Below the pieces are notes generated by a model. That model made no database searches. It saw nothing but the letters and a program-made list of their open reading frames with translations, and had not been told where the DNA came from. Positions 7,414-15,187 of a stretch of DNA of 16,298 nt are shown in pieces; position 1 is the stretch's first letter; each line of letters starts with the position of its first letter. The DNA comes from Sutterella parvirubra YIT 11816 (GTDB taxonomy: Bacteria > Pseudomonadota > Gammaproteobacteria > Burkholderiales > Burkholderiaceae_F): contig NZ_JH604951.1 in the NCBI RefSeq assembly GCF_000250875.1, positions 3,774 through 20,071 on the forward strand, given 5' to 3'. Both the position numbers and the translations under genes were made by a program.

Positions 7414-7445
7414 GACCCGCCTTCGGGCGGTGCCGAAGACGGGTC
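7414..7445 (-). terminator. Hairpin terminator of the autotransporter gene
   Basis: On the minus strand GACCCG-U-CUUCGG pairs with CCGAAG-G-CGGGUC: 12 Watson-Crick pairs plus one U.G wobble in the middle, with a 6-nt loop CACCGC. It is followed by UCUUC and preceded by an A-rich stretch. On the plus strand the wobble becomes a C.A mismatch, which favours the minus strand, although GTTGGTTTT follows on the plus side too. It lies about 120 bp after the autotransporter stop codon. Confidence 0.75.
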
Positions 7446-7566
7446 GTGTTGGTTTTGGCTGTCGGGTCCGCGGCCGGCGTACCCTCCCCGGCCGCCTGCT
7501 TCCCCCGACGAATCAAGGTGTCGGCGGCGGGGCGAGAACGCCGGTTCGGCCCCCTGGGGGCTTCCC

Positions 7567-10500
7567 TTAGAAGGCGTAGCGCACGGTGGCGGAGAGGCCG
7601 TTCGAGGTCACGTCACCCGAGAAGTTCCCGGTGTAGGAGAGCCCGAAGGTCGTGCTCTTCCCGACGTTGGCTTCGATGCCGAGGCCCACGGAGAAGAGGT
7701 TCGAGAGCTCGGCCCCGACGATCTTCCCGGCGGCGTCGCCCCCGAGTCGGGCTTCAGCCTGCGTGTCGCCGAAGAAGTGACTCCAGGAGAGGTCGCCCTT
7801 CAGAGCCATCCGCACGGACCCCGCCGTGAAGGGCATGTCGCCCCGCACGCCCAGCGTCGCGGCCTGGAGCGTCTGGTCCTCGACCTTCGTCGTGAAGCTC
7901 ACGTCGTCCGCACGGTCGGCGATGCCGTCAGCAGAAGCGCGGATGTACGCGAACCCGGCATAGGGTTCGACCTTCACGGCGCTCCCGAGGTCAAGACCCG
8001 TGTAGGCCCCTTCGACGTAGAAGGTCGTGATGTCGGCGTCCGTGTTGAAGGCGTTGTACCCGGTCTTGTTGACGAGCGAGACCGGGCGGTGACCTTCACG
8101 GTCCTGTTCGGTGCGCACGACCCCGTAGGAGATCGAGGCGACGTCCGCGACGTCCGTCTTCCCGTAGAGACCGTAGTGGATGTCGTCCGAATCGATCTTG
8201 CCGTCGCGGCCCGCGTCGAAGTCGGTCGTACCCGCGCCGAAGAAGGCACCCAAGGTCGTGCTGCCGCCCACTTGGATGTCCGCGCCGACGAGCGCCGCAT
8301 AGAAGTCGGCGTCGACCTTCGCGGTGTGGTCGGCCGAGCCCCAGTTCCCGATGCCGGTCGCCCAGAGGGTCGCGCCGTGCGCGAGTTCGGCGGTCGAGCC
8401 CACGCCGCGGCGAAGCGCCTGATCCTTCGCGGTCTTCGCGACGTCAAGGGTGTTCAGAACCGCCGCGTTCTGGGCGTTCAGGAGCAGATCGTTGTCGAGC
8501 GTGTCGAGGGTCGAATCGAACATCGACTGGTTCCCCGACAAGAGCCCCTCGAAGATCGCGCCGCCCTTGGCTTCCAACGCTTGAGCAACCGAGCGCTGAT
8601 TGCCGTTCCGGGCGAACATCCCGAAGCTCTTCGTCTCGTCGCGGGTGATTTCGGTCAAGACGGACTTGCCGCCTTCGGCGACCGTCGTCTTCGCGTTGAA
8701 GAAGAGCATGTCGTCTTCGGTGGCCTTCAGCTTCGTGCCGTCGCCCTCCGCGAACGTCACGGTGCCAGAGAGCTTCCCGCCGTTGTAGATCTGGGCGAGG
8801 TCGCTCCCCTGCGCCCAGCCGCTGACGAGCGCGCCGTCGACTGCCTCAATCTTCTTGACCGTCGTGGCGGTCGAGCCGGTGGTCGACGCGGCGTGCACGA
8901 GAAGCGTGCCGCCCTTTTCGACCGTGACCGCCGTGCCGTGCTGGGCTTCGGGCGCGGGACGCAGCGAACCCTTGTCGGTCACTTCATCGACGTAGGAGGC
9001 GATCACGCCGCCGCGGCCACCGTCCTTCACGGTGAGGAGACCGTCGATCTTCTTCAGGGCTTCGTTCATTTCGACCGCATCCGTCCCGGCTTCCTTCGCG
9101 GTGGTGGTCGTCGTCGCACCCTCATAGACAGTACCGTTCGCGAAGGTGAACTTGGGATCGTACGACCCGAAGGATTCCGCGAAACCGACGACCGTCGCAC
9201 CCTTGCCGGCTTCGACGCCGCCGCGGAAGGTGTTTTCGCCCGTCAGAACGAGCGTCGCGCCCGAGCCCGCTTCGCCCGTCACGCTGATCGAACCGACATA
9301 GTAGTCCTTGTAGCCTTCAGCCGTACCGTCCCGACGAGCCTCAAGTTCGGTCTTGCGGATCGTGTAGTACGCGGTCTTGGCGTCCTTTTCGTCACCGGCC
9401 TCGAGACCGTTGGCAGTCTGAAGCTCTGCGGTCACCGCAGCAAGTTCCGCCTTGTCTTCGATGCGGCGGGCGTCGAGCGCGATCTGGGAGATGTCGTTCG
9501 ACCAGTGGTCGCTGTAGGTGCCGAGCTTGATGTCGTTCTTGGCGATCAGCTGACCCGGACCGTACATGCCCTTGTCGAGGTCGGGCACGCCCCAACCGAA
9601 GTTGACGGACGGAACGCCCTTGACGAACGATTCGTCGTGCTTCTTCTGGTCGCGCTTCCCGTCTTCCGTCGAGGTGTCGTAGAGGATGTTCTGGTTCGCG
9701 GTCGTGAACATCACGTCGCGGACCTGCGTGGGTTCCATGTAGGGATAGCGGCTCGCCAAGACGCCCAGCGCGCCCGTCACGTGAGGCGCCGCCATCGAGG
9801 TGCCGCCCCAGGCGGCGTAGGTTTCGTCGCCCAGCTTCTTCCCGGCGCCTTCATCTTTGCCCGGCGTCACGTACGCGCCGTCGACCACCGCGGAGGAGTA
9901 GATGGCGTTCCCGGGCGCCGCGACCGTCCACCACTTGGCGTAGCCCGCGTCGTTGAAGTTCGAGATGTAGTAGAGCTCTTCGTTCACGTACTTGACGCCC
10001 GCGACCGCGACCCAGTTCTTCTCGAATTCGGGGCGGAAGTTCGCGTAGCCGGCGCGCAGGTACGGGTTGTCTTCGTTCCGGTTCCCGGTCGTGACGACCT
10101 GCACGATGTTGTGCTTCTTCGCGACGTCGCCCATTGCGTCGACGAAGGCGACGTTGTCCTCAAACTTCGCGTTTTCCTTGTTCTGAACCTGCGACGCGGC
10201 GGCCTTCTTGTAGAGGAACCATTCGCCGATGTAGCCGCCGGGGACGTCAAGGTCGACGCTCATGGGATTGCCGCTGTTCTTGTACACGACGTTGTTGTTT
10301 TCGTCCCTCTTCACCGAACCGTCTTCATTGCGATCGGCGACCTTGACCTGATCCTGCGTGATCCAGGCGCTCGAGACGTCGAAGTTCGTGTAGCCGTAGC
10401 TGTCGTCGTACCACTTGTCGCCCGTGCCGGTGATGCGCACGCGGGCGTTCGTGCCCCAGGAGTTGTTGATGAACTTCGCGCCGGACTCGGCCACCGCCGC

Positions 10501-11211
10501 GTAGACCGCTTTGAAGTAGTTGTAGTCCATCACCGAGTAGGACGCCGCGTCGGAGGGATTCGTGCGGTCGGTGAGGATCGGGCTGTAGGTCGAATTGTCC
10601 GTGCCGCCGGTGTTCCCGACGATCAGCTTCGAGCCGAACGAGACCCCGTGGAATTCGCTGCCGTCGCGTTTCCCGACGATCGTGCCGGCGACGTGCGTGC
10701 CGTGCGAGTCGTTGACGTTCAGGGCGAAGTCGCTCGACGCCCGGTCGAACGCATCGCCTTCCTTGTAGGAGCCGAACGGGTTTTCGTGATCCGCTCCCCA
10801 GTTGAGCCCCGCCCACTTCTGGTAGCGGTTGCCCGTGGAGCCGTACTTCCCGGTGATCGACGTGTCGATCAGCTGCCCCTGGAGCTGGCTGTGCCCGAAG
10901 AAGCTCCCCGAGTCGACGATGCCGAGCTTGACGTCCTGACCATAGAAGCCCAACTCATAGGCTTTCGACGCGTTCATCGCGCGAAGGCCCCAGTCCTTCT
11001 GGTATTCGGCGTCCTTCGCCCAGTTGATGCCGTCAAGCGCGTGGCTTCCCTGCACGTACGCGGCCGACGCCGCCCCCGACACCGTCAAAAGCGCCGCCAC
11101 GGCGATCGCGACGGCGCTCTTCGTTGCCTTCCCCTTGGCGGCGTGGTGTTCGTCCGTGACGACGTACTGCTGACGGATGGAACTCCAGGCTGTCTTGAAA
11201 ACACGGTTCAT
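7567..11211 (-). CDS. Subtilisin-family (S8) serine protease autotransporter, type Va secretion
   Basis: A 1214-residue secreted protease anchored by its own beta-barrel. The N-terminus MNRVFKTAWSSIRQQYVV (1-18) followed by a basic linker is an extended signal peptide region. A hydrophobic core (32-50) follows, with cleavage near ASA-AYV. The S8 catalytic triad is complete: D100 (GIVDSG), H170 (DSHGTHVAG) and S472 (GGTSMAAPHV), with N377 (TTGNRN) as probable oxyanion residue. The roughly 300-residue H-to-S interval is longer than in subtilisin. Then comes a charged Ala/Glu-rich stretch (575-630), a passenger-associated beta repeat (GATLVLTGENTFRGG, about 651-665), and a C-terminal autotransporter barrel from about 945, ending in an aromatic residue (TVRYAF). 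I see no cysteine. The start at 11211 has GAGGAA 8 bases upstream. SphB1/NalP-like relatives process other surface proteins; the target here is unknown. Confidence 0.95.
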   Translation of the reverse strand: MNRVFKTAWSSIRQQYVVTDEHHAAKGKATKSAVAIAVAALLTVSGAASAAYVQGSHALDGINWAKDAEYQKDWGLRAMNASKAYELGFYGQDVKLGIVDSGSFFGHSQLQGQLIDTSITGKYGSTGNRYQKWAGLNWGADHENPFGSYKEGDAFDRASSDFALNVNDSHGTHVAGTIVGKRDGSEFHGVSFGSKLIVGNTGGTDNSTYSPILTDRTNPSDAASYSVMDYNYFKAVYAAVAESGAKFINNSWGTNARVRITGTGDKWYDDSYGYTNFDVSSAWITQDQVKVADRNEDGSVKRDENNNVVYKNSGNPMSVDLDVPGGYIGEWFLYKKAAASQVQNKENAKFEDNVAFVDAMGDVAKKHNIVQVVTTGNRNEDNPYLRAGYANFRPEFEKNWVAVAGVKYVNEELYYISNFNDAGYAKWWTVAAPGNAIYSSAVVDGAYVTPGKDEGAGKKLGDETYAAWGGTSMAAPHVTGALGVLASRYPYMEPTQVRDVMFTTANQNILYDTSTEDGKRDQKKHDESFVKGVPSVNFGWGVPDLDKGMYGPGQLIAKNDIKLGTYSDHWSNDISQIALDARRIEDKAELAAVTAELQTANGLEAGDEKDAKTAYYTIRKTELEARRDGTAEGYKDYYVGSISVTGEAGSGATLVLTGENTFRGGVEAGKGATVVGFAESFGSYDPKFTFANGTVYEGATTTTTAKEAGTDAVEMNEALKKIDGLLTVKDGGRGGVIASYVDEVTDKGSLRPAPEAQHGTAVTVEKGGTLLVHAASTTGSTATTVKKIEAVDGALVSGWAQGSDLAQIYNGGKLSGTVTFAEGDGTKLKATEDDMLFFNAKTTVAEGGKSVLTEITRDETKSFGMFARNGNQRSVAQALEAKGGAIFEGLLSGNQSMFDSTLDTLDNDLLLNAQNAAVLNTLDVAKTAKDQALRRGVGSTAELAHGATLWATGIGNWGSADHTAKVDADFYAALVGADIQVGGSTTLGAFFGAGTTDFDAGRDGKIDSDDIHYGLYGKTDVADVASISYGVVRTEQDREGHRPVSLVNKTGYNAFNTDADITTFYVEGAYTGLDLGSAVKVEPYAGFAYIRASADGIADRADDVSFTTKVEDQTLQAATLGVRGDMPFTAGSVRMALKGDLSWSHFFGDTQAEARLGGDAAGKIVGAELSNLFSVGLGIEANVGKSTTFGLSYTGNFSGDVTSNGLSATVRYAF

Positions 11212-11238
11212 CTCTCAATTCCTCACGTTCGGTTGGTC

Positions 11239-11283
11239 CATAGGCCTGCCCGAGAGGCATAGGTCATTCGCCCTAGGGCATAG
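11239..11283. repeat. Three CATAG direct repeats at about two-turn spacing upstream of the autotransporter
   Basis: CATAG occurs at 11239-11243, 11258-11262 and 11279-11283 (periods 19 and 21 bp). The last two are extended to GGCATAG. A palindrome GCCCTAGGGC (11270-11279) overlaps the third. The repeats are 28-72 bp from the autotransporter start, in its 5' leader or promoter. They could be operator half-sites on one face of the helix. Confidence 0.35.
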
Positions 11284-11449
11284 CGCTTAGGGTTCTACCA
11301 GCACGACCAAAGGATGAGGAGGGACTATTTTTGAGACGCCTCGGCGGCGAACGTTCTCTCTGTCCGGGGACGTGTTTCGTTCGCCTCAGTTCCGTTTCGG
11401 GGAGGTGTTGAGGGACGGACTCACGAAACCAGCACAAACCACGGCTTCC

Positions 11450-11485
11450 ATCCGCCGGATAAATGAACGGCGTTTATGTCCGGAT
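11450..11485. promoter_or_regulatory. Imperfect 36-bp palindrome between divergent operons
   Basis: ATCCG (11450-11454) and ATAAA (11459-11463) mirror TTTAT (11473-11477) and CGGAT (11481-11485), with a 9-nt centre. Two symmetric 5-bp blocks on each side, in the AT-richest part of the divergent region, suggest an operator for a dimeric regulator, or a cruciform. Confidence 0.35.
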
Positions 11486-11784
11486 AGCTTCGGTCAATTC
11501 TTAAGTTTGTTTCGAACTATGGTCGCGTTGTTTGGCCGTCAACGCGGCGTGAAAGGTTGCCTTGGGAAGCCTCAAACGACGGTTGATCCGTCCGCCTTCA
11601 GGGACACCGCTCGGGATCGGTTTTGCCGTCGCATTCCCCGGCGGATCTTCCGGACCGAACCCCGACCCCGTCTTCCGCGCCCGCCTACGGATCCCGCTAC
11701 ACTTGCGCCATGCACCCTACCGCCACGACCCGATCCGCCGGGGCGCCCGAAGCCCTCCGAAGAGCCTCCGGCGCAGCCCCTGAA

Positions 11785-13851
11785 ATGACCTCCGTACCCT
11801 CCCCTGTCCGCAGCAGCGGCTCCGGCCGCAGGCCCGGGGCGTTGCGGCGGGTTGCCGTCACTACGGCGTGCGCGTTGGCGGGCCTCATCGGCTTCGTCGG
11901 CTTTGTCGGCATGTCGGGCCCAGCCCAGGCCGAGGAATCCCTCGGCGTCCCCGTCGACCCCGACGTCTTCCCGACCCCGACGGTCGAGCCTCCGGAGGCG
12001 CCCATCCCCCACGGGACGCGCGTGCGGTTCGGGATTCTGCAGTTCGAGGCGGCGAGCTCCTACCGCGCGAACCTCGACAACGTGCAGGACACGGTGGTGG
12101 CGTACCTCCAGAAGCGGGCGCTGCAGTTGACGATCGAGGCGATCCCGTACCACTCGTCCGGCGAACTCAAAGCTGCGGTCCGGAACAACCAGGTGGAGTT
12201 CTTCCTCGCGAGCTCGGGGCTCTTCGTTGAAATGCAGCCCTACGGCGTACGCGACATCGGGACGCTGACGGCGCCTGCCATGCCCGACCCCAACCAGTGC
12301 GTCGCGGGCGTGATGGTGGTGCGGTCCGACCGGGACGATTTGACCGACATCGAAAGCCTCGCGGGGAAGCGCGCGGTCTCCACCGACCGCGAAAACTTCA
12401 TGACGTACCAGACGAACCTGGGCGAAATCGCCAAGGCCGGGTTCGATCCGGACGACTTCTTCTCGTCCGTCGCCTTCACGAAGAATTCCCCCGAGCAGGT
12501 GCTCCGCGACGTCGCGGAAGGCAGAGCCGACGTGGGGTTGTTGCGCGCCTGCATGCCGGAAGCGCTGGAAGCGAAGAACCCGCAGTTGGCCGGCCGCTTC
12601 AAGGTGATCAACGCCCAGGCCGCGCCGGCGGGGAAGCGCCTCGGCTGCGCCTTCTCGACCGCGCTCTATCCGGGCTGGACCATCGCGGTCGCGAACCATA
12701 CGCCGGCGGCGATCACGAGGCATCTCGCGGTCGCGCTGCTCGAACTCTCCCCCGGGGACACCCCGGGCGGCTACACGGTGAGCTTCACGACGAACTTCGA
12801 GAGCGTGACGGAACTCTTCCGGAAGCTCCGGATCGGGCCCTTCGAGCACCTGCGCCACTGGACCGTCGAGCGGATCGTGCAGACGTACTGGCCGTTTTTG
12901 ATGCTTCTCCTCATGGGGGTCCTCGGCTGGATCTGGCACTCGTGGCGGCTGGAACGCCTGGTCGTGAAGCGCACGGCGGCGCTCTCGGAATCGATGGCGC
13001 GCGAGCGGGCGGCCTCGGAAGCCGCCCGACGCACCGCGGAAAAGCTCAACCAATTGGAGCGCGTCGGGATGATCGGACGCCTGAGCTCGGTCTTCGCGCA
13101 CGAATTCGTGCAGCCCTTGTCCGCCATGCGCTACCACGCGCGTTCGATCCGGAAGCTCTCCGAGCGGGAAGAATTGAACCGCCCCCTGATGGCGAAGTGC
13201 ATCGACGGGCTGACGGAGCAGCTGGAGCTCGCCGCATCGATCATCGACCGCGTCCGCCGCTATGCCAAAGGGGGTGCGGACCGCTCCGCGGCCATCGACC
13301 TCGCGGCGCTCGCGCGCGACGTCGTGCGCGAGATGGCGGAATCGAAAAAGCTCCGGAATGAAGTGGCCGTCACGGCCCCGGCGGACCCCGTCATGACGGC
13401 GGGGGACGCGGTGGAGCTGCGCGTCCTCATCATGAATTTGCTCAAGAACGCCGATGAGGCGCAGTGCGCCTCGGGCGTGGTGAGCGCGGTGACGCTGACG
13501 CTCACCGCCCCGAAGGAAGGCGCGCGGATGACGGTCGCGAACGGCGGCCGGCGGCTCACCGCCCATGAGCTCGTGCGCATCACCGAACCCCTGGCGAGCA
13601 CCAAGACCGAGGGGCTCGGGTTGGGTCTCCTTCTTTGCAAATCCATCGCCGAAGTCCACCGTGCGAAGATCACGTTCCACGCGCGCGAAGCGGGCGGGAT
13701 CGTCGTGACCGTCGCGTTTCCAAAGATGACGGAGACGGCGAAGAGCGATAATGCCGCGCCGTCCGCTCCGTCTGACGCCGACCGGAACGACTCCGCTGAA
13801 GCCAACACCGACAACACCAACCCCCTCAACACCTCCGGGACCCACCGATGA
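11785..13851 (+). CDS. Sensor histidine kinase with PhnD/TtrS-like periplasmic ligand-binding domain
   Basis: This inner-membrane two-component sensor has 688 residues from ATG 11785. A signal peptide or first membrane anchor (about 18-49, ending GPAQA) leads to a periplasmic solute-binding-like domain (about 78-350) of the type in tetrathionate and thiosulfate sensors, with VLRDVAEGRADVGLLRACMPE and a cysteine at 256. A membrane helix (369-386, WPFLMLLLMGVLGWIWHS) and a short coiled coil follow. The H-box is FAHEFVQPLSAMRYHA (phospho-acceptor H439) and the N-box NLLKNADEA (N551). The G1 box is weak: VANGGRRL replaces VxDxGxGL. The G2 box STKTEGLGLGL is normal. A 40-residue Asn/Ser/Ala-rich tail ends the protein. 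The start is uncertain: no good Shine-Dalgarno precedes ATG 11785 or 11710; TTG 11842 is another option. It overlaps the regulator by ATGA. The ligand is unknown; no reductase genes are beside it. Confidence 0.88.
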   Translation: MTSVPSPVRSSGSGRRPGALRRVAVTTACALAGLIGFVGFVGMSGPAQAEESLGVPVDPDVFPTPTVEPPEAPIPHGTRVRFGILQFEAASSYRANLDNVQDTVVAYLQKRALQLTIEAIPYHSSGELKAAVRNNQVEFFLASSGLFVEMQPYGVRDIGTLTAPAMPDPNQCVAGVMVVRSDRDDLTDIESLAGKRAVSTDRENFMTYQTNLGEIAKAGFDPDDFFSSVAFTKNSPEQVLRDVAEGRADVGLLRACMPEALEAKNPQLAGRFKVINAQAAPAGKRLGCAFSTALYPGWTIAVANHTPAAITRHLAVALLELSPGDTPGGYTVSFTTNFESVTELFRKLRIGPFEHLRHWTVERIVQTYWPFLMLLLMGVLGWIWHSWRLERLVVKRTAALSESMARERAASEAARRTAEKLNQLERVGMIGRLSSVFAHEFVQPLSAMRYHARSIRKLSEREELNRPLMAKCIDGLTEQLELAASIIDRVRRYAKGGADRSAAIDLAALARDVVREMAESKKLRNEVAVTAPADPVMTAGDAVELRVLIMNLLKNADEAQCASGVVSAVTLTLTAPKEGARMTVANGGRRLTAHELVRITEPLASTKTEGLGLGLLLCKSIAEVHRAKITFHAREAGGIVVTVAFPKMTETAKSDNAAPSAPSDADRNDSAEANTDNTNPLNTSGTHR

Positions 13852-14573
13852 GCACCGTCTTCACACCTTCCGCCTGCCGCGCCGTTCTGGAAAGCGACCT
13901 GGGCGACGACCTCCTCGCGAACGAAAAGACCCAAGCGTTGATCCGCGTGATCGACGACGACCGCGCGGTGCGGGACGCCCTGACGACCATGCTCGAAATC
14001 GAGGGCTACGTCGTCGCTCCCTACGCCTGTGCCGAGGACTACCTCCGGGACCTTCAACCCGAGCGCATCGGCTGCCTCATCCTCGACGTCCGGATGCCGG
14101 GGATGAGCGGGCTGGAGCTCCAAACCCAGCGCCTCGAAGCCCGGGACGGGATGCCGATCATTTTTCTCACGGGCTACGCGGACGTCGAGGTGGCGGTCTC
14201 GAGCCTTCAGGCGGGGGCGGTCGACTTCCTGATGAAGCCCGTCGACGAGGAGCGGCTCTTCGCCGCCATCAACAAGGCGGTGCACCGCGACGTGCTCCGC
14301 CGTCTCGGGGTCACGCGCCCCGAGAGGATCGCCGAAGGCGCGGCGCAGCTCTCGGAGCGCGAACTCCACACGCTCTCGATGATCTGCCGGCGGCTCACCG
14401 ACGCCCAGGTGGCTGAGCGCTTCGGGGTTTCGATCCGCACGGTCGAAGGCCACCGCGCGAAGCTCTACACGAAGTTCGCGGTGCACTCGGGCGAAGCGTT
14501 GACCGTCCTCATGCCCGACATCCGGGCGGCGATCGCGAAGCTGGTCGAAGAGAACCGGGAGCGGGACGACTGA
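13848..14573 (+). CDS. FixJ/TtrR-type response regulator (receiver plus LuxR-type HTH)
   Basis: A 241-residue cytoplasmic transcription factor, the expected partner of the preceding kinase. The receiver domain (about 31-145) has acidic residues D36-D38, phospho-acceptor D80 in LILDVRMPGMSG, T108 and K130 (FLMKPVD). After a linker comes a LuxR/NarL-type helix-turn-helix (about 167-228: LSERELHTLSMICRRLTD ... VAERFGVSIRTVEGHRAKLY). About 30 residues precede the receiver, slightly longer than usual. The start ATG overlaps the kinase stop (ATGA at 13848-13851) and lacks its own strong ribosome-binding site, so translation is probably coupled. Targets are not identifiable; the divergent autotransporter is a candidate. 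Confidence 0.92.
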   Translation: MSTVFTPSACRAVLESDLGDDLLANEKTQALIRVIDDDRAVRDALTTMLEIEGYVVAPYACAEDYLRDLQPERIGCLILDVRMPGMSGLELQTQRLEARDGMPIIFLTGYADVEVAVSSLQAGAVDFLMKPVDEERLFAAINKAVHRDVLRRLGVTRPERIAEGAAQLSERELHTLSMICRRLTDAQVAERFGVSIRTVEGHRAKLYTKFAVHSGEALTVLMPDIRAAIAKLVEENRERDD

Positions 14574-15048
14574 GTCCGGGACCCACGGATCCCGGCCGCC
14601 CCAAGTGCGCACCGTACCGGTCGTTCTGAACGTCCGTCCGTCACCCGTCCGGACGACGCGCATAAGCGTCAGCGATTGACGCATCCCTCCCCGGAGACGG
14701 GTTCGCACGCCGCCGAACATACGAGTAAACACGGACACTTTTTATACGACAATTTGAGCGTCGCGCTTTTTACACTCGGGTTCGCCTGCCATGTAACGCC
14801 CGACCAACATCATTCGTCATCTTTCCGACCCTGATCGTCGCATATGGGTTGCCGGGCCTCGACGCCGAATGAATTGCACGAAAATCTCTTCTCATGAAGG
14901 GTTGTGACAGGATTGCCGTCGCATAACTTTACCGGTTCGGGCATTTTTACGCATCCTTCTCCAATCCTCGGGAAATCCGCAATTCCGAACACCGCGTTCA
15001 AACCCACTGCACTGATTTCGCGGGGCGCATCGTGAATACCGTCGTAAA

Positions 15049-15074
15049 CTCCCGCCGCAAATGTAAGCGGGGAG
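15049..15074 (+). other. Bulged hairpin upstream of the MerR-like gene
   Basis: CTCCCGC (15049-15055) pairs with GCGGGGAG (15067-15074) as a 7-bp stem with one bulged G, across an 11-nt loop. It is followed by the palindrome AGCGCT (15073-15078). It could be an operator or an RNA structure. Confidence 0.35.
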
Positions 15075-15103
15075 CGCTTTGCGGTACCCTACTTCTCATA
15101 CAA

Positions 15104-15143
15104 GTACGCACGCGCGCGCGTTGCGGCGCGCGCCCGGTACGCA
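15104..15143 (+). other. Alternating-CG hairpin flanked by GTACGCA direct repeats in the MerR-like gene leader
   Basis: GCGCGCGC (15112-15119) and GCGCGCGC (15126-15133) form a perfect 8-bp stem with a 6-nt loop GTTGCG. Self-complementary GTAC at 15104-15107 and 15137-15140 can close the outer stem. GTACGCA is directly repeated at 15104-15110 and 15137-15143 (33 bp, about three helical turns). The CG alternation is also Z-DNA-prone. It ends 45 bp before the start codon. Confidence 0.55.
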
Positions 15144-15187
15144 AGAAGAAAACGCACACCCTGCGTCGCTGAGGAGGGCGACACATC

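Larger units (their letters stand above)
6947..7566 (-). promoter_or_regulatory. Autotransporter 3' region and hutW promoter region
   Basis: 620 bp without a supportable gene. From right to left it holds a short GCCCC/GGGGC palindrome near 7550-7565, the autotransporter terminator hairpin (7414-7445), three alternating GC arms (7323-7349), an 11-bp tandem repeat (7297-7318), and an AT-richer promoter zone (about 6950-7100) carrying the Fur-like box. On the minus strand TTGCGC (7031-7026) could be a weak -35 for hutW, with the operator overlapping the -10, but this is only a guess. Confidence 0.5.
11212..11784. promoter_or_regulatory. Divergent intergenic region between the autotransporter and the sensor kinase
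   Basis: 573 bp that must hold the leftward autotransporter promoter and the rightward two-component operon promoter. Next to the autotransporter are spaced CATAG repeats (11239-11283); in the AT-richer middle is an imperfect palindrome (11450-11485). On the plus strand TACACT at 11698-11703 could be a -10 for the kinase, but its -35 is poor. I see no gene. A regulator controlling both directions from here is plausible but unproven. Confidence 0.5.
14574..15187 (+). promoter_or_regulatory. Long leader/promoter region upstream of the MerR-like gene
   Basis: 614 bp with no supportable gene. Just after the regulator stop is a hairpin CCGGGA (14576-14581)/TCCCGG (14590-14595) without a T-run. 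At 14757-14772 AGCG-TCG-CGCT is followed by T5, a weak intrinsic terminator. TTTACA (14769-14774), 17 bp, TGTAAC (14792-14797) is a possible promoter. The AT-richer middle (14730-15000) shows no ORF I trust. Closer to the MerR-like gene are two stem-loops (15049-15074 and 15104-15140). Confidence 0.4.

Noticed and set aside
7777..11262. 1161-codon open frame on the plus strand opposite the autotransporter
   Set aside because: It shares third-codon positions with the protease gene; the GC-rich codon choice of the sense strand avoids TTA, CTA and TCA, so the antisense frame has no stops. Its product is Arg/Val/Asp-rich with no family features.
11572..13845. 757-codon and 492-codon (13260-14738) minus-strand frames opposite the kinase and regulator
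   Set aside because: They are composition-driven shadows; the plus-strand frames carry complete kinase and receiver/HTH motifs.
15104..15143. CRISPR or other repeat-array origin for the CG repeats and GTACGCA copies
   Set aside because: Only two short copies around one hairpin; no repeat-spacer pattern and no cas genes.
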